Shown here: positions 27,886-37,009 of the stretch, piece by piece
Numbering within the stretch: position 1 is the stretch's first letter
Layout: the number at the start of each line of letters is the position of its first letter
Source of the DNA: Mycobacterium saskatchewanense
Lineage (GTDB): Bacteria; Actinomycetota; Actinomycetes; Mycobacteriales; Mycobacteriaceae
Assembly: GCF_010729105.1 (NCBI RefSeq)
Contig: NZ_AP022573.1
Span: 4,464,001-4,528,000 of the forward strand
DNA: 64,000 bases
Direction: 5' to 3'
Program-made: the position numbers and the translations under genes
The notes under the pieces: generated by a model
Database searches by the model: none
The model's input: the letters and a program-made list of their open reading frames with translations, nothing else
What the model was told of the DNA's origin: nothing

Positions 27886-28980
27886 CTATTGACCGCCCGC
27901 GAACCGCTCCGCCAGCGCCCGCCGGTCGAGCTTGCCGATGCCGCGCCGGGGCAGCTCGTCGACGAGGTGCAGCTCGCGCGGCGCGGCGGTCGCGGGCAGG
28001 GAGCGCGCCACGTGGGACCGCAACGCCTCCAGCGTCGGGGGTTCGCGTCCGTCCGCCACCACGACGGCGGCCACCACCCGCTGGCCCAGCCGGTCGTCGG
28101 CCACGCCGAAGACGGCACACTCGCCGACGGCGGGGTGAGTGGCGAGCGTCGCCTCGACGAGCTGCGGCAGCACGGTCAGCCCGCCCGTGCTGATCGCGTC
28201 GTCGGCGCGGCCGAGGACGGTCAGCACGCCGGCGTCGTCGAGCGCACCCAGGTCGTCGGTGCGAAACCAACCGGGTTCGGCGAACGGGTCGGGGTCGACC
28301 GGGTTGCGGTAGCCCTTGGCCAGCGTCGCGCCGCCCAGGCTGATCCGGCCGTCGGCCGCGACGCGCACCCGCGCGCCGTCGAGCGGGACGCCGTCGTACA
28401 CGCAGCCCCCGGCGGTTTCGCTCATCCCGTAGGTGCGCACCACCGTGACACCGGCTGCGGCCGCCGCGTCGAGGACGCGCGGTGACGCCGGGCCGCCGCC
28501 GAGGAGCACGGCGTCCAGCTCCGCGAGTGCGCCGGTCGCCGCCGGGTCGGTGAGCGCCTTGTCGAGCTGGGCGGCCACCAGCGAGGTGTAGCGCCGGCCC
28601 GGCCCCAGCTGCGCGACGGCGGCCGGCAGCTCGGCGACGTCGAACCCGGCGGAGACGTCCAGCTCGACCGGGATCCTGCCGGCGAGCACGCTGCGCACCA
28701 GCACTTGCACACCGGCGATGTGGTACGGCGGCAACGCCAGCAGCCAGCCGCCCGGTCCGCCGAGGCGGTCGTGGGTAGCGGCCGCGCTGGCCGTCAGGGC
28801 CGCGGCGGTCAGCAACGCGCCCTTGGGCGCGCCGGTGGTCCCCGACGTCGTCGCCACCAGGGCCACGTCGTCGTCGATGTCCGCGCCGACCCGCAGGGCG
28901 TCCAGCGCGGCGTCATCGTCGGGGGACAGCGGCACCAAGGCGGCATCGCGGCCGTCAAGCACCCGTTCCAGGGCCGGCAT
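27886..28980 (-). CDS. menE: o-Succinylbenzoate-CoA ligase
   Basis: A 364-residue short member of the ANL adenylating superfamily. It activates o-succinylbenzoate for MenB. Motifs: VATTSGTTGAPKGAL (P-loop), RTYGMSETAGG, WFRTDDLG (hinge Asp) and RRGIGKLDRRALAERF with the C-terminal catalytic Lys. The ATG at 28980 gives a length close to the M. tuberculosis MenE (about 362, recall); the frame stays open to 29304 but that extension lies over the DUF3349 gene. It is followed after 11 bp by the membrane-protein gene. Confidence 0.93.
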   Translation of the reverse strand: MPALERVLDGRDAALVPLSPDDDAALDALRVGADIDDDVALVATTSGTTGAPKGALLTAAALTASAAATHDRLGGPGGWLLALPPYHIAGVQVLVRSVLAGRIPVELDVSAGFDVAELPAAVAQLGPGRRYTSLVAAQLDKALTDPAATGALAELDAVLLGGGPASPRVLDAAAAAGVTVVRTYGMSETAGGCVYDGVPLDGARVRVAADGRISLGGATLAKGYRNPVDPDPFAEPGWFRTDDLGALDDAGVLTVLGRADDAISTGGLTVLPQLVEATLATHPAVGECAVFGVADDRLGQRVVAAVVVADGREPPTLEALRSHVARSLPATAAPRELHLVDELPRRGIGKLDRRALAERFAGGQ

Positions 28981-29030
28981 CAGCGACGAGACGGCCGCAC
29001 CCGGCCAGACGCTGAGCGCACGCAGAACCG

Positions 29031-29333
29031 CTATGCCGGGTCCCCGGCCTCCCGGGTTTCGTCGAACGGCCAGCCCTGGGCGGCCAGCCGCTCGCGCACC
29101 CGCTCGACGTCCTCCGGCGACGGCAGCTCGTCGGTGATCTGGGTGATCAGCACGCCGATGTCGACGTCGTCGAAGTCCCCCCGCTGGATGAGTTCGTGGG
29201 CGACGGCCATGACCTCGTCGTGGCCGAGCCGGCGGGTCAGCAGGGCCAGGATCGGGAAGGTGTCGGTGGCGGGGATGCCCTCCGGGTAGCCGGCGCGCAG
29301 CCACGAGACGATCGAAGTGAGAAATCCGTTCAT
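29031..29333 (-). CDS. DUF3349 small helical protein
   Basis: A 100-residue cytosolic protein, all-helical by composition, with LRAGYPEGIPATDTFPILAL and LTRRLGHDEVMAVAHEL typical of DUF3349. A family structure was solved for the M. tuberculosis homologue Rv0543c (recall), but no function is known. It lies 50 bp upstream of menE and 53 bp downstream of the Rv0544c-like gene on the same strand. Confidence 0.87.
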   Translation of the reverse strand: MNGFLTSIVSWLRAGYPEGIPATDTFPILALLTRRLGHDEVMAVAHELIQRGDFDDVDIGVLITQITDELPSPEDVERVRERLAAQGWPFDETREAGDPA

Positions 29334-29386
29334 TTACGGCGACCCCCCCGGGCTGTGGTTCGGCGGTTGGGTGGCATCTTTCGATG

Positions 29387-29686
29387 CTACTTGGGCTTCG
29401 CTCCCAGGAACGCCTGGCCGGTTTGGTGCGCGATGAAGTCGCGGGAGATGTAGAGCAGGGCGAAGAGGATGGCCGCGACGACGATGGCGTAGATCACCCA
29501 GGCGACGGCCAGCAGCGCCGGGTTCTTGTGGGGCTGCCCGCCGTCCGGGCTGACCTCGCCACCGCCGACGGCGTGGAACCGGAGCCCGAGTGCGAACAGC
29601 CCGGGCAGCGCGGCGCCGGCCACCATGCTGAAGACCAGGATCTTGAGCGACGCCTCGTAGTTGAACCACTCACCGAACCCGCTCAT
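29387..29686 (-). CDS. Small two-helix membrane protein downstream of pitA
   Basis: A 99-residue protein with helices at about 15-35 (LVFSMVAGAALPGLFALGL) and 57-80 (LLAVAWVIYAIVVAAILFAL). The ATG overlaps the pitA stop by 4 bp, so it is translationally coupled to the phosphate carrier and may be an accessory subunit (inference). Corresponds to Rv0544c (recall). Confidence 0.85.
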   Translation of the reverse strand: MSGFGEWFNYEASLKILVFSMVAGAALPGLFALGLRFHAVGGGEVSPDGGQPHKNPALLAVAWVIYAIVVAAILFALLYISRDFIAHQTGQAFLGAKPK

Positions 29687-30933
29687 GAGGGGTTCCCCGC
29701 GCTCACGGTGTCGCCTTCGGCGTTGTACCGGGGCGGCGCCCCGTTGCCCGCCGTGGGGCCGCCGGTATTGAGGGGCGGCCTCTCGGTCTCAATGCCGTCG
29801 AGGCCGGCGGTGAGGCTGCCCTCCCATTCGGCGTTGACGTTGTTGTGGTCGACCTTGACCTTGCGCGACCGGATGTAGATGGTCGCCGAGACGGCGACCA
29901 GCAGGCTGAAGCCGATGATGGCGCCGGGGTATCCGCCGATGAGGTGCACGATCCAGTAGGTGATCGCCCCGACCAGCCCGGCCAGCGGCAGGGTGACGAG
30001 CCACGCGACCACCATCCGGCCGGCCACGCTCCAGCGGACCTCGCCGCCCGGCTTGCCCAGCCCGCTGCCCAGCACCGAGCCGGTGCAGACCTGCGTGGTG
30101 GACAGCGCGTAGCCGAAGTGGGTGGAGAGCAGGATGACGGCGGCGGAGGACGACTCGGCCGCCATGCCCTGCGGCGACTTGATCTCGACCAGTCCCTTGC
30201 CCAGGGTGCGGATGATCCGCCAGCCGCCGAGGTAAGTTCCCGCGGCCATCGACAGCGCGCAACCCACGATGACCCACAGCGGCGGCGCGGCGGTGGTCTT
30301 GCTGATGGACCCGTAGGACATCAGCGCCAGGAAGATGATGCCCATCGTCTTCTGGGCGTCGCCGGTGCCGTGCGCCAGCGAGACCAGCGAGGCCGAGCCC
30401 CACTGGCCGTACCGGAACCCGGCCTCGGTGCGCTTGGCGTCGAGGCCCTGGGTGACGCGGTACACCAGCCAGGTCGCGATGGCCCCGACCGCGATGGCCA
30501 GGATCGCGGCGACGACGGCCGGGATGAGCACGTGGGACACCAGGCCCTTCCAGATCACGCCATGCGCGCCGACCGCGGCGATGGTGGCGCCGACGATGCC
30601 GCCGATCAGGGCGTGCGACGAGCTTGAGGGGATGCCGAGGAGCCACGTCATGAGGTTCCAGACGATGCCGCCGACCAGGCCGGCGAACACCAGCTGCAGC
30701 GTCACGATGTGCCCGTCGATCAGCCCCTTGGCGATGGTGGCGGCGACCGCGGTGGACATGAACGCGCCGACGAGGTTGAGCACCGCGGACAGTGCGACGG
30801 CCGCCTTGGGCTTGAGCGCACCGCTCGCGATGGACGTCGCCATCGCGTTGCCGGTGTCGTGGAAGCCGTTGGTGAAATCGAAAGCCAGTGCCGTGATTAC
30901 GACAATGATCAAGAGGAACAATTCTATGTTCAC
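29683..30933 (-). CDS. pitA: PiT-family inorganic phosphate transporter
   Basis: A 416-residue, low-affinity phosphate symporter. The N-terminal signature FDFTNGFHDTGNAMATSIASG and the C-terminal copy SLAHGTGDAQKTMGIIFLAL identify the PiT family. The GTG at 30933 gives NIELFLLIIVVITALAFDF at the N-terminus, as in M. tuberculosis PitA (recall); the ATG at 30960 adds nine unlikely residues. In the second signature the usual HGTND reads HGTGD, replacing Asn with Gly. The C-terminal tail is Pro/Gly-rich. It is coupled to the small membrane-protein gene downstream. Confidence 0.92.
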   Translation of the reverse strand: MNIELFLLIIVVITALAFDFTNGFHDTGNAMATSIASGALKPKAAVALSAVLNLVGAFMSTAVAATIAKGLIDGHIVTLQLVFAGLVGGIVWNLMTWLLGIPSSSSHALIGGIVGATIAAVGAHGVIWKGLVSHVLIPAVVAAILAIAVGAIATWLVYRVTQGLDAKRTEAGFRYGQWGSASLVSLAHGTGDAQKTMGIIFLALMSYGSISKTTAAPPLWVIVGCALSMAAGTYLGGWRIIRTLGKGLVEIKSPQGMAAESSSAAVILLSTHFGYALSTTQVCTGSVLGSGLGKPGGEVRWSVAGRMVVAWLVTLPLAGLVGAITYWIVHLIGGYPGAIIGFSLLVAVSATIYIRSRKVKVDHNNVNAEWEGSLTAGLDGIETERPPLNTGGPTAGNGAPPRYNAEGDTVSAGNPS

Positions 30934-31019
30934 AATGCCTGATTCTGGTGGTAGGGGCATTCAATTGTCGAACCCACGGAGAGCCGAAACGCGGCTCGTC
31001 GCCAGATGTTACCTCCCCA

Positions 31020-31427
31020 TTAACCTGGTGTTCCGGCGCGTTCACCGCGGGTGTCGCGGCGCAGAGGATGGTCGCCCGGGACCTCGACGAAGATCAGCGT
31101 GATGCCGTCGGGATCGGTCACATGCATCTCGTGCAGGCCCCACGGCTCGCGGCGGGCCTCGCGCGCGATCGGCACTCCGCGGCCCCGCAGCTCAGCCTGC
31201 GTCCCGTCGATGTCGCGGACCTGCAGCCACAGCGCGCCGGGAAACGGCCCGCGCGAGTGGTCCGGGGAGCCGAAACCGGCCAGCTCGAGCAAGGACTGAC
31301 CGGCGAAAAACACTGTGCCGGCGCCGTATTCCCGCGCGATCGCCAGGCCGATCTCGTCGCGGTAGAACCTCAGCGACCGCTCGTAGTCCGCCGGCCGCAG
31401 CAACATCCGGCTGGCCAGGATCTCCAT
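31020..31427 (-). CDS. VOC-superfamily (glyoxalase/dioxygenase fold) protein
   Basis: A 135-residue protein with paired beta-alpha-beta modules: SRMLLRPADYERSLRFYRDEIG at the N-terminus and GLHEMHVTDPDGITLIFVEVP at the C-terminus, the latter holding a likely metal-ligand Glu. Substrate unknown; roles range from glyoxalase to antibiotic binding. Corresponds to Rv0546c (recall). It lies 21 bp after the short-chain dehydrogenase gene and is probably in the same transcript as menB. Confidence 0.85.
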   Translation of the reverse strand: MEILASRMLLRPADYERSLRFYRDEIGLAIAREYGAGTVFFAGQSLLELAGFGSPDHSRGPFPGALWLQVRDIDGTQAELRGRGVPIAREARREPWGLHEMHVTDPDGITLIFVEVPGDHPLRRDTRGERAGTPG

Positions 31428-31448
31428 AGCATCGTGTCTAGCACAGGG

Positions 31449-32345
31449 TCAGCGGCCGACCGCCCGGTTCGGCTGGATGCTCTGCCGCTGCATGAGCGTG
31501 TTGACCAGCCGGGGGCCGAAGGTGTCCAGCGCCTTGGCCGCGATGGCCATCCGCGGCGCGATGCGCACCGGGCGGGTGCGGGCGGCGGTGACCATCCACT
31601 CGGCCGCCTCCTCCGACGTCAGCGCGGGCATGCCCTGGTAGGCCTTCGTCGGCGCGATCATCGGGGTGGCCACCAGCGGGTAGTACAGCGTCGTCGAGTG
31701 CACCCCCTTGTCGCCCCATTCGGTCTCGACGACCCGGCTCACCATCGACAGCGCGGCCTTCGAGGCGTTGTAAACCGCGAACAGCGGCGAGGCCTCCGAC
31801 AGCACCCCCCACGTGGAGACGTTGATGATGTGTCCGTCGCCGCGCTCGAGCATTGCGGGCGCGAAGCCGCGGATCAGCCGCAGCGGGCCGTAGTAGTTGA
31901 GCACCATGGTCCGCTCGACGTCGTGCCAGCGGTCCAGCGACTCGGCCAGCGGCCGGCGGATGGACCGGCCGGCGTTGTTGATCAGGATGTCGATCCCGCC
32001 GAGTCGGTTGTCGACGTCGGCGACCAGCGCGTCGATGGCCTCCATGTCCGAGAGGTCGCACGGGATCGCCAGCGCGCTGCCGCCGGCCGCCGTGATCCGG
32101 TCGGCCAGCGCGTCCAGCAGGTCCCGGCGGCGCGCGACGACGACCACCGTCGCGCCCAGGCGCGCCAGCCGCTCGGCGCCGGCCTCGCCGATGCCCGACG
32201 ACGCCCCGGTCAGCAGGATGCGCTTGCCCGCGAGGTCGACGGGCTTCATGGCGGGCCGATTCACCAGCACCTGCGGCGACGCCGGGGGCCGCATGGTGGC
32301 TAGCACGATCTGGTCGGTGATGCGGCGCAGCGGGCTCTTACTCAC
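31449..32345 (-). CDS. Short-chain dehydrogenase/reductase
   Basis: A 298-residue classical SDR with the cofactor loop LLTGASSGIGEAGAERL, the structural NNAGRS motif and the catalytic VYNASKAALSM (Tyr, Lys). An N-terminal extension of about 35 residues precedes the fold, and the C-terminal region (RIAPRMAIAAKALD) is typical of mycobacterial lipid-linked SDRs. Corresponds to Rv0547c (recall). Substrate unknown. It begins 42 bp after the menB stop. Confidence 0.88.
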   Translation of the reverse strand: MSKSPLRRITDQIVLATMRPPASPQVLVNRPAMKPVDLAGKRILLTGASSGIGEAGAERLARLGATVVVVARRRDLLDALADRITAAGGSALAIPCDLSDMEAIDALVADVDNRLGGIDILINNAGRSIRRPLAESLDRWHDVERTMVLNYYGPLRLIRGFAPAMLERGDGHIINVSTWGVLSEASPLFAVYNASKAALSMVSRVVETEWGDKGVHSTTLYYPLVATPMIAPTKAYQGMPALTSEEAAEWMVTAARTRPVRIAPRMAIAAKALDTFGPRLVNTLMQRQSIQPNRAVGR

Positions 32346-32387
32346 GGGTGGCGAGTCTAGAGGGGAGCCCCGCCACCGGTTCCGGCG

Positions 32388-33290
<903 letters not shown>

Positions 33291-33300
33291 GGTGAGACTC

Positions 33301-33756
33301 CTAAATCGGGTCCAGGCGGAAGACGGCGCACCGGCCGGCCAGCGCTTCGAATTCATCGGGGCGGCCGTCAGTGACGAGTCCGGCCCGCTTCATGAAGCCG
33401 ACGCCGGTGGGCACCTCGGTGGGGAAGGCGCGCAGGACCGGCCGCGCGTCCTCGGCGGAGAGCTCGGCCATCCGCACGCGCTGGACCCGGCGGCCACGCG
33501 CGATCGTCGCCTCACCGGCGGCGCGCACGTTCGCCACCCAGTCGGCGCCCGGGAACCCGGCGACGACGTACTGCCGCCCGTCGACCGTGAGCGGGGTCAC
33601 CGGCGTCGAGCGCGCCGCGCCCGACCTGCGGCCCAGGGCGGTCAACACCACCGGGCTTTCGCCGCCGAAACTGATTCCCAGCCGCGACATCCGGATGAAC
33701 AGCTTGTTCGCCGGCTTCAGCCACCACGGCGGCCTGATCGGTTTGCCGCTTCCCAT
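33301..33756 (-). CDS. DDN-like nitroreductase / deazaflavin-dependent family protein
   Basis: A 151-residue split-barrel protein with ALGRRSGAARSTPVTPLTVDG and VAGFPGADWVANVRAAGEA, the family's F420-binding landmarks. The start ATG at 33756 gives MGSGKPIRPPWWLKPANK. A second family member lies at 9898-10290. Its stop codon overlaps the ribosome site of menB, so translation may be coupled. M. tuberculosis has a VapBC pair in this neighbourhood instead (recall). Family members reduce quinones among other substrates; a link to menaquinone is tempting but unproven. Confidence 0.83.
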   Translation of the reverse strand: MGSGKPIRPPWWLKPANKLFIRMSRLGISFGGESPVVLTALGRRSGAARSTPVTPLTVDGRQYVVAGFPGADWVANVRAAGEATIARGRRVQRVRMAELSAEDARPVLRAFPTEVPTGVGFMKRAGLVTDGRPDEFEALAGRCAVFRLDPI

Positions 33757-33767
33757 AGCCAGCGACG

Positions 33768-34688
33768 TTACCTCTGGAAGCGCTCCACCCCGTGCGGCTG
33801 GGGCTCGGTGGAGCCGACGGCGTCCAGCCGTTCCAGAGCGTCGTTGTCCAGGGTGACACCCGCCGCGCCGATGTTCTCCTCGAGGTGCGTGACCGACCGC
33901 GTCCCGGGAATCAGCAACGCGTTGGGCGCGTGGGCCAGCACCCACGCCAGCCCGACCTGCGCCGGTGTGGCCCCCAGCTCCCCGGCGATCTCGGCAACCA
34001 CCGCGTCGTCGGCGACCTTCGGGAAGCCGGGAAACGACGACCCCAGCGGGAAGTACGGCACCCACGCGATTCCCTCGGCCGTGCAGACGTCGAGCGTCTC
34101 CTCCTGCGAGCGGTCGAGCACGCTGTACGCGTTCTGCACGCAGGCGATCCCCGCGGGCAGGGCCCGGCGCAGGACTTCCAGCGGCACGGCGCTGATGCCG
34201 ATCCCGCCGATCTTGCCCTCGTCGCGCAGGGCGATCATCTCGGCGAGTTGGTCGTCCAGATCGACGACCTGGTCGCGCTCGGCGGCCACGCCGGGCCCGA
34301 GGTCCATGCGCCGCAGGTTCACCACCGGGACGCGCTCGAGGCCGAGCTGGCGCAGGTCGTCCTCCACCGCGGCGCGCAGCTCGGCGGGCTTCTGCGCGGC
34401 CGCGAGGGGGATCGGCTGTTCGCCGGTGTATCGCGCGCCGACCTTGCTGACGATGACGAGCTCGTCGGGGTAGGGCGCCAGCGCGGCGCGGATCCGGCGG
34501 TTCACCTCGCCGGGGCCGTAGAACGAGGCGGTGTCGATGTGGTCGACGCCGAGCTCGACCGCGCGGCGCAGCACGGTGGCCGCGTCTTCCGGGGTGGTCT
34601 CGAACAGCTGCATGGCGCCATAGCCGACCCTGGCGACCGTGTGTGCGCCCAGGGTGGTGACGCCGCCGGGCCGTGGTTTGTCCGTCAT
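33768..34688 (-). CDS. Aldo/keto reductase with unusual active-site Arg
   Basis: A 306-residue TIM-barrel oxidoreductase. DHIDTASFYGPGEVNRR supplies the catalytic Asp and Tyr, and VIVSKVGARY the Lys, but the strand that normally carries the fourth residue (LHR-type) reads VVNLRRMDLG, with Arg where His is expected. The NADPH-binding end is LIPGTRSVTHLEENIGAA. The gene is divergent from a TetR regulator and the 84 bp between them hold two palindromes. GGGAG lies just upstream of the ATG. Likely a TetR-controlled aldehyde or ketone reductase; substrate unknown. Confidence 0.87.
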   Translation of the reverse strand: MTDKPRPGGVTTLGAHTVARVGYGAMQLFETTPEDAATVLRRAVELGVDHIDTASFYGPGEVNRRIRAALAPYPDELVIVSKVGARYTGEQPIPLAAAQKPAELRAAVEDDLRQLGLERVPVVNLRRMDLGPGVAAERDQVVDLDDQLAEMIALRDEGKIGGIGISAVPLEVLRRALPAGIACVQNAYSVLDRSQEETLDVCTAEGIAWVPYFPLGSSFPGFPKVADDAVVAEIAGELGATPAQVGLAWVLAHAPNALLIPGTRSVTHLEENIGAAGVTLDNDALERLDAVGSTEPQPHGVERFQR

Positions 34689-34716
34689 GATGCTCCCGTC
34701 TGAGACACTGGAGAGA

Positions 34717-34736
34717 ATGCGGAGGCTCCTCCGTAT
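34717..34736. promoter_or_regulatory. TetR operator candidate 1 (imperfect 20-bp palindrome)
   Basis: CGGAG GCTC CTCCG core with flanking AT pairs; two mismatched pairs over 20 bp. It shares its CGGAGG/CCTCCG arms with the second site 37 bp away centre to centre. It lies 28 bp upstream of the aldo/keto reductase ATG. Confidence 0.6.
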
Positions 34737-34756
34737 GGGGCGAAGCCTAGCAGAAA

Positions 34757-34770
34757 CGGAGGTACCTCCG
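34757..34770. promoter_or_regulatory. TetR operator candidate 2 (perfect 14-bp palindrome)
   Basis: CGGAGGTACCTCCG is a perfect palindrome ending 2 nt before the TTG start of the TetR gene. Its left arm, GGAGG at 34758-34762, is also the best Shine-Dalgarno for that gene, so operator and ribosome site coincide. Confidence 0.65.
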
Positions 34771-34772
34771 CT

Positions 34773-35315
34773 TTGGTCGAGCCGAGTCGATCCGACGCGC
34801 GCCGGAACCGCGAGAGGCTGCTCGCGGCGGCGACAGCGGCGTTCTCGCAGGGCGGCCCCGTGTCGCTCGAGGCGATCGCGCGCGACGCCGGCGTCGGGAT
34901 CGGGACGCTCTACCGCCATTTCCCCACCCGCGAGGCCCTGGTGGAGGCGGTCTACCGCGCCGAGCTCGCGGAGGTGGCCGCCGCCGCGGGGCAGCTGCTC
35001 GAACGGCATCCGCCCAAGGAGGCGCTGCGACGCTGGATGGACCGCTACGCCGGCTTCGTGGCCGCCAAGCGCGGGATGGCCGAGTCGCTGCAGGCGATGT
35101 TCGCCTCCGGTGCGATGCAGCCCACCCAGACGCGCGACAGCATCGTCGGCGCCGTCGACCTGCTGTTGCGGGCCGGCGCCGACGACGGCAGCCTGCGCGC
35201 AGACGTGCAGGCCGACGACGTGGTGTCGAGCCTGATCGGCACCTTCCTGGCCAGCGGCTCGCCGGAGCAGCGCGGCCGCATGCTTGACCTGCTGGTGGCC
35301 GGGATCGCCGCCTAG
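34773..35315 (+). CDS. TetR-family transcriptional regulator
   Basis: A 180-residue repressor. The helix-turn-helix is at residues 28-52: VSLEAIARDAGVGIGTLYRHF, preceded by RRNRERLLAAATAAFSQGG. The C-terminal ligand domain is of the TetR_C_33 or similar short type. TTG is the assigned start; GGAGG with 10-nt spacing is inside the adjacent palindrome. It most likely represses itself and the divergent aldo/keto reductase through the two palindromes (inference from position and symmetry). Confidence 0.87.
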   Translation: MVEPSRSDARRNRERLLAAATAAFSQGGPVSLEAIARDAGVGIGTLYRHFPTREALVEAVYRAELAEVAAAAGQLLERHPPKEALRRWMDRYAGFVAAKRGMAESLQAMFASGAMQPTQTRDSIVGAVDLLLRAGADDGSLRADVQADDVVSSLIGTFLASGSPEQRGRMLDLLVAGIAA

Positions 35316-35366
35316 CTGTCGTGGCCTAGCCGCGTGCCCGGCCAGCCGGGCGCGTGGCCGTGACAG
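35316..35366. terminator. GC-rich hairpin between convergent TetR and fadD8 genes
   Basis: Starts CTGTC and ends GACAG, with an inner near-perfect stem CGCGTGCCCGGC / GCCGGGCGCG around a 2-nt loop. It begins right after the TetR stop codon in an 80-bp convergent gap. It has no T-tract, so it may be a mycobacterial-type intrinsic terminator or simply an RNA end-protecting hairpin. Confidence 0.5.
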
Positions 35367-35395
35367 CCCGGCGAGCCGGGCGTCGGCGCCGAAAC

Positions 35396-36997
35396 CTAGC
35401 CGACAGCGCGGCCGGCGCCCTCCCAGAACCGCGCGCGCACGGCCTTCTTGTCGGGCTTGCCCAGCGCGGTCACCGGCACCGACTCGACGACGATCACCTG
35501 CTTGGGCGACTGCACCGAACCCTTGCGCTCCTTGACCGCGGACTGGATCTCGACGGTCACCCGCGCCACCGACTCCTCGTCGGAGGGATGGTCGGGCCGC
35601 AGCACGATCACGGCAGTGACGGCTTCACCCCACTTCTCGTCGGGCGTGCCGATCACGCACACCTGCGCGACGGCCGGGTGTTCGGCGACGACGTCCTCGA
35701 CCTCGCGGGGGAACACGTTGAACCCGCCGGTGACGATCATGTCCTTGACCCGGTCGACGATGAACCAGAAGCCGTCCTCATCCTCGCGGGCCATGTCCCC
35801 GGTGTGCAGCCAGCCGTCCTTGAACGTCTTGGCCGTCTCCTCCGGCAGGTTCCAGTACCCGCCGGAAAGCAGCGGCCCGGACACGCAGATCTCGCCGACC
35901 TCGCCCTGCGGCACCGGGTTGCCGTCGGCGTCGAGCAGCGCCGTGCGCGCGAACAGGGTGGGCCGCCCGCAGGAGGTGAGCCGTTTCTCGTCGTGGTCCT
36001 TCTTGGCCAGGTAGGAGATCACCATCGGGGCTTCGGACTGCCCGTAGTACTGGGCGAAGATCGGCCCGAAGCGACGGATGGCCTCGGCCAGCCGCACCGG
36101 GTTCATCGCCGAGGCGCCGTAATAGACGGTCTCCAGTGCGGACAGGTCGCGGGTGTGTGAATCGGGGTGGTCCATCAGCGCATAGATCATCGACGGCACC
36201 AGCATGGTCGCGGTGATCTTCTGCTCCTCGATCACGCGCAGCACCTCGGCCGGGTCGAATTTGGTCAGCACCACCAGCTCGCCGCCCTTGATGATGGTCG
36301 GCACGAAGAACGCCGCCCCGGCATGCGACAGCGGGGTGCACATCAGGAAGCGGGGGTTCTCCGGCCACTCCCACTCGGCGAGCTGGATCGTGGTCATCGT
36401 GGTGATCGACTGCGCGGTGCCCAACACGCCCTTGGGCTTGCCGGTGGTGCCGCCGGTGTAGGCCATCCCGCCGATGTGATCGGGCGGAAGGTCGGCCGCC
36501 ACCAACGGCTTCGGCGGATACTTCGCGGCCTCGGCGACCAGGTCCACCGCGGAATCCCCGAGCGCCTCGGGGACCGGCCCGATGGTCAGGACCTGCTTGA
36601 GGCCGGGCACCTTCTCCAGCAGGCCCAGCGCCCGCTCGACGAACGCCGGGTTGGGGTCGATGATCAGCGACGTCACGCCGGCGTCGCCCAGCACGTAGGC
36701 GTGGTCGTCCAGGGAGCCCAGGGGATGCAGTGCCACGCGCCGGTAACCCTGGACCTGGCCGGCGCCGATGATCATCAGCACCTCGGGCCGGTTCAGCGAC
36801 AGCAGCCCGACGGTGGCGCCGGTGCCCGCACCGAGCGCCTCGAACGCCTGAATGTACTGACTGATGCGCTCGGCGAGCTGCCCACCGGTCAGCGTGGTGT
36901 CGCCGAGATGCAGCACCGGCTTGTTCTTGTTGCGCTTGAGCGCACCGACGGTCAGGTGTCCGGAATGAATGGGATGGCGCAGCAGCTCGTCGCTCAT
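35396..36997 (-). CDS. fadD8: Fatty-acyl-CoA/acid-CoA ligase, FadD8-like
   Basis: A 533-residue ANL-superfamily ligase. Motifs: MAYTGGTTGKPKGVLGT (P-loop), YYGQSEAPMVIS, GWLHTGDMAREDEDGFWFIV with the hinge Asp, and VTALGKPDKKAVRARF with the C-terminal Lys. It activates a carboxylic acid as its CoA thioester; chain type unknown. Corresponds to Rv0551c, fadD8 (recall). The promoter looks leaderless, with a KstR-like box overlapping it, hinting at control by sterol or fatty-acid metabolites. It is divergent from the amidohydrolase gene by 77 bp. Confidence 0.9.
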   Translation of the reverse strand: MSDELLRHPIHSGHLTVGALKRNKNKPVLHLGDTTLTGGQLAERISQYIQAFEALGAGTGATVGLLSLNRPEVLMIIGAGQVQGYRRVALHPLGSLDDHAYVLGDAGVTSLIIDPNPAFVERALGLLEKVPGLKQVLTIGPVPEALGDSAVDLVAEAAKYPPKPLVAADLPPDHIGGMAYTGGTTGKPKGVLGTAQSITTMTTIQLAEWEWPENPRFLMCTPLSHAGAAFFVPTIIKGGELVVLTKFDPAEVLRVIEEQKITATMLVPSMIYALMDHPDSHTRDLSALETVYYGASAMNPVRLAEAIRRFGPIFAQYYGQSEAPMVISYLAKKDHDEKRLTSCGRPTLFARTALLDADGNPVPQGEVGEICVSGPLLSGGYWNLPEETAKTFKDGWLHTGDMAREDEDGFWFIVDRVKDMIVTGGFNVFPREVEDVVAEHPAVAQVCVIGTPDEKWGEAVTAVIVLRPDHPSDEESVARVTVEIQSAVKERKGSVQSPKQVIVVESVPVTALGKPDKKAVRARFWEGAGRAVG

Positions 36998-37003
36998 GTG
37001 GCC

Positions 37004-37009
37004 AGACTA
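37004..37009 (-). promoter_or_regulatory. Probable leaderless -10 element (TAGTCT) of fadD8
   Basis: On the minus strand TAGTCT fits TANNNT and ends 6 nt before the fadD8 ATG. No Shine-Dalgarno is seen, so a leaderless message is likely. Confidence 0.5.

Noticed and set aside
26510..28270. Longer start for the polytopic membrane protein
   Set aside because: The added residues are Arg-rich antisense-like sequence across menE; GTG at 27874 gives a normal membrane-protein N-terminus.
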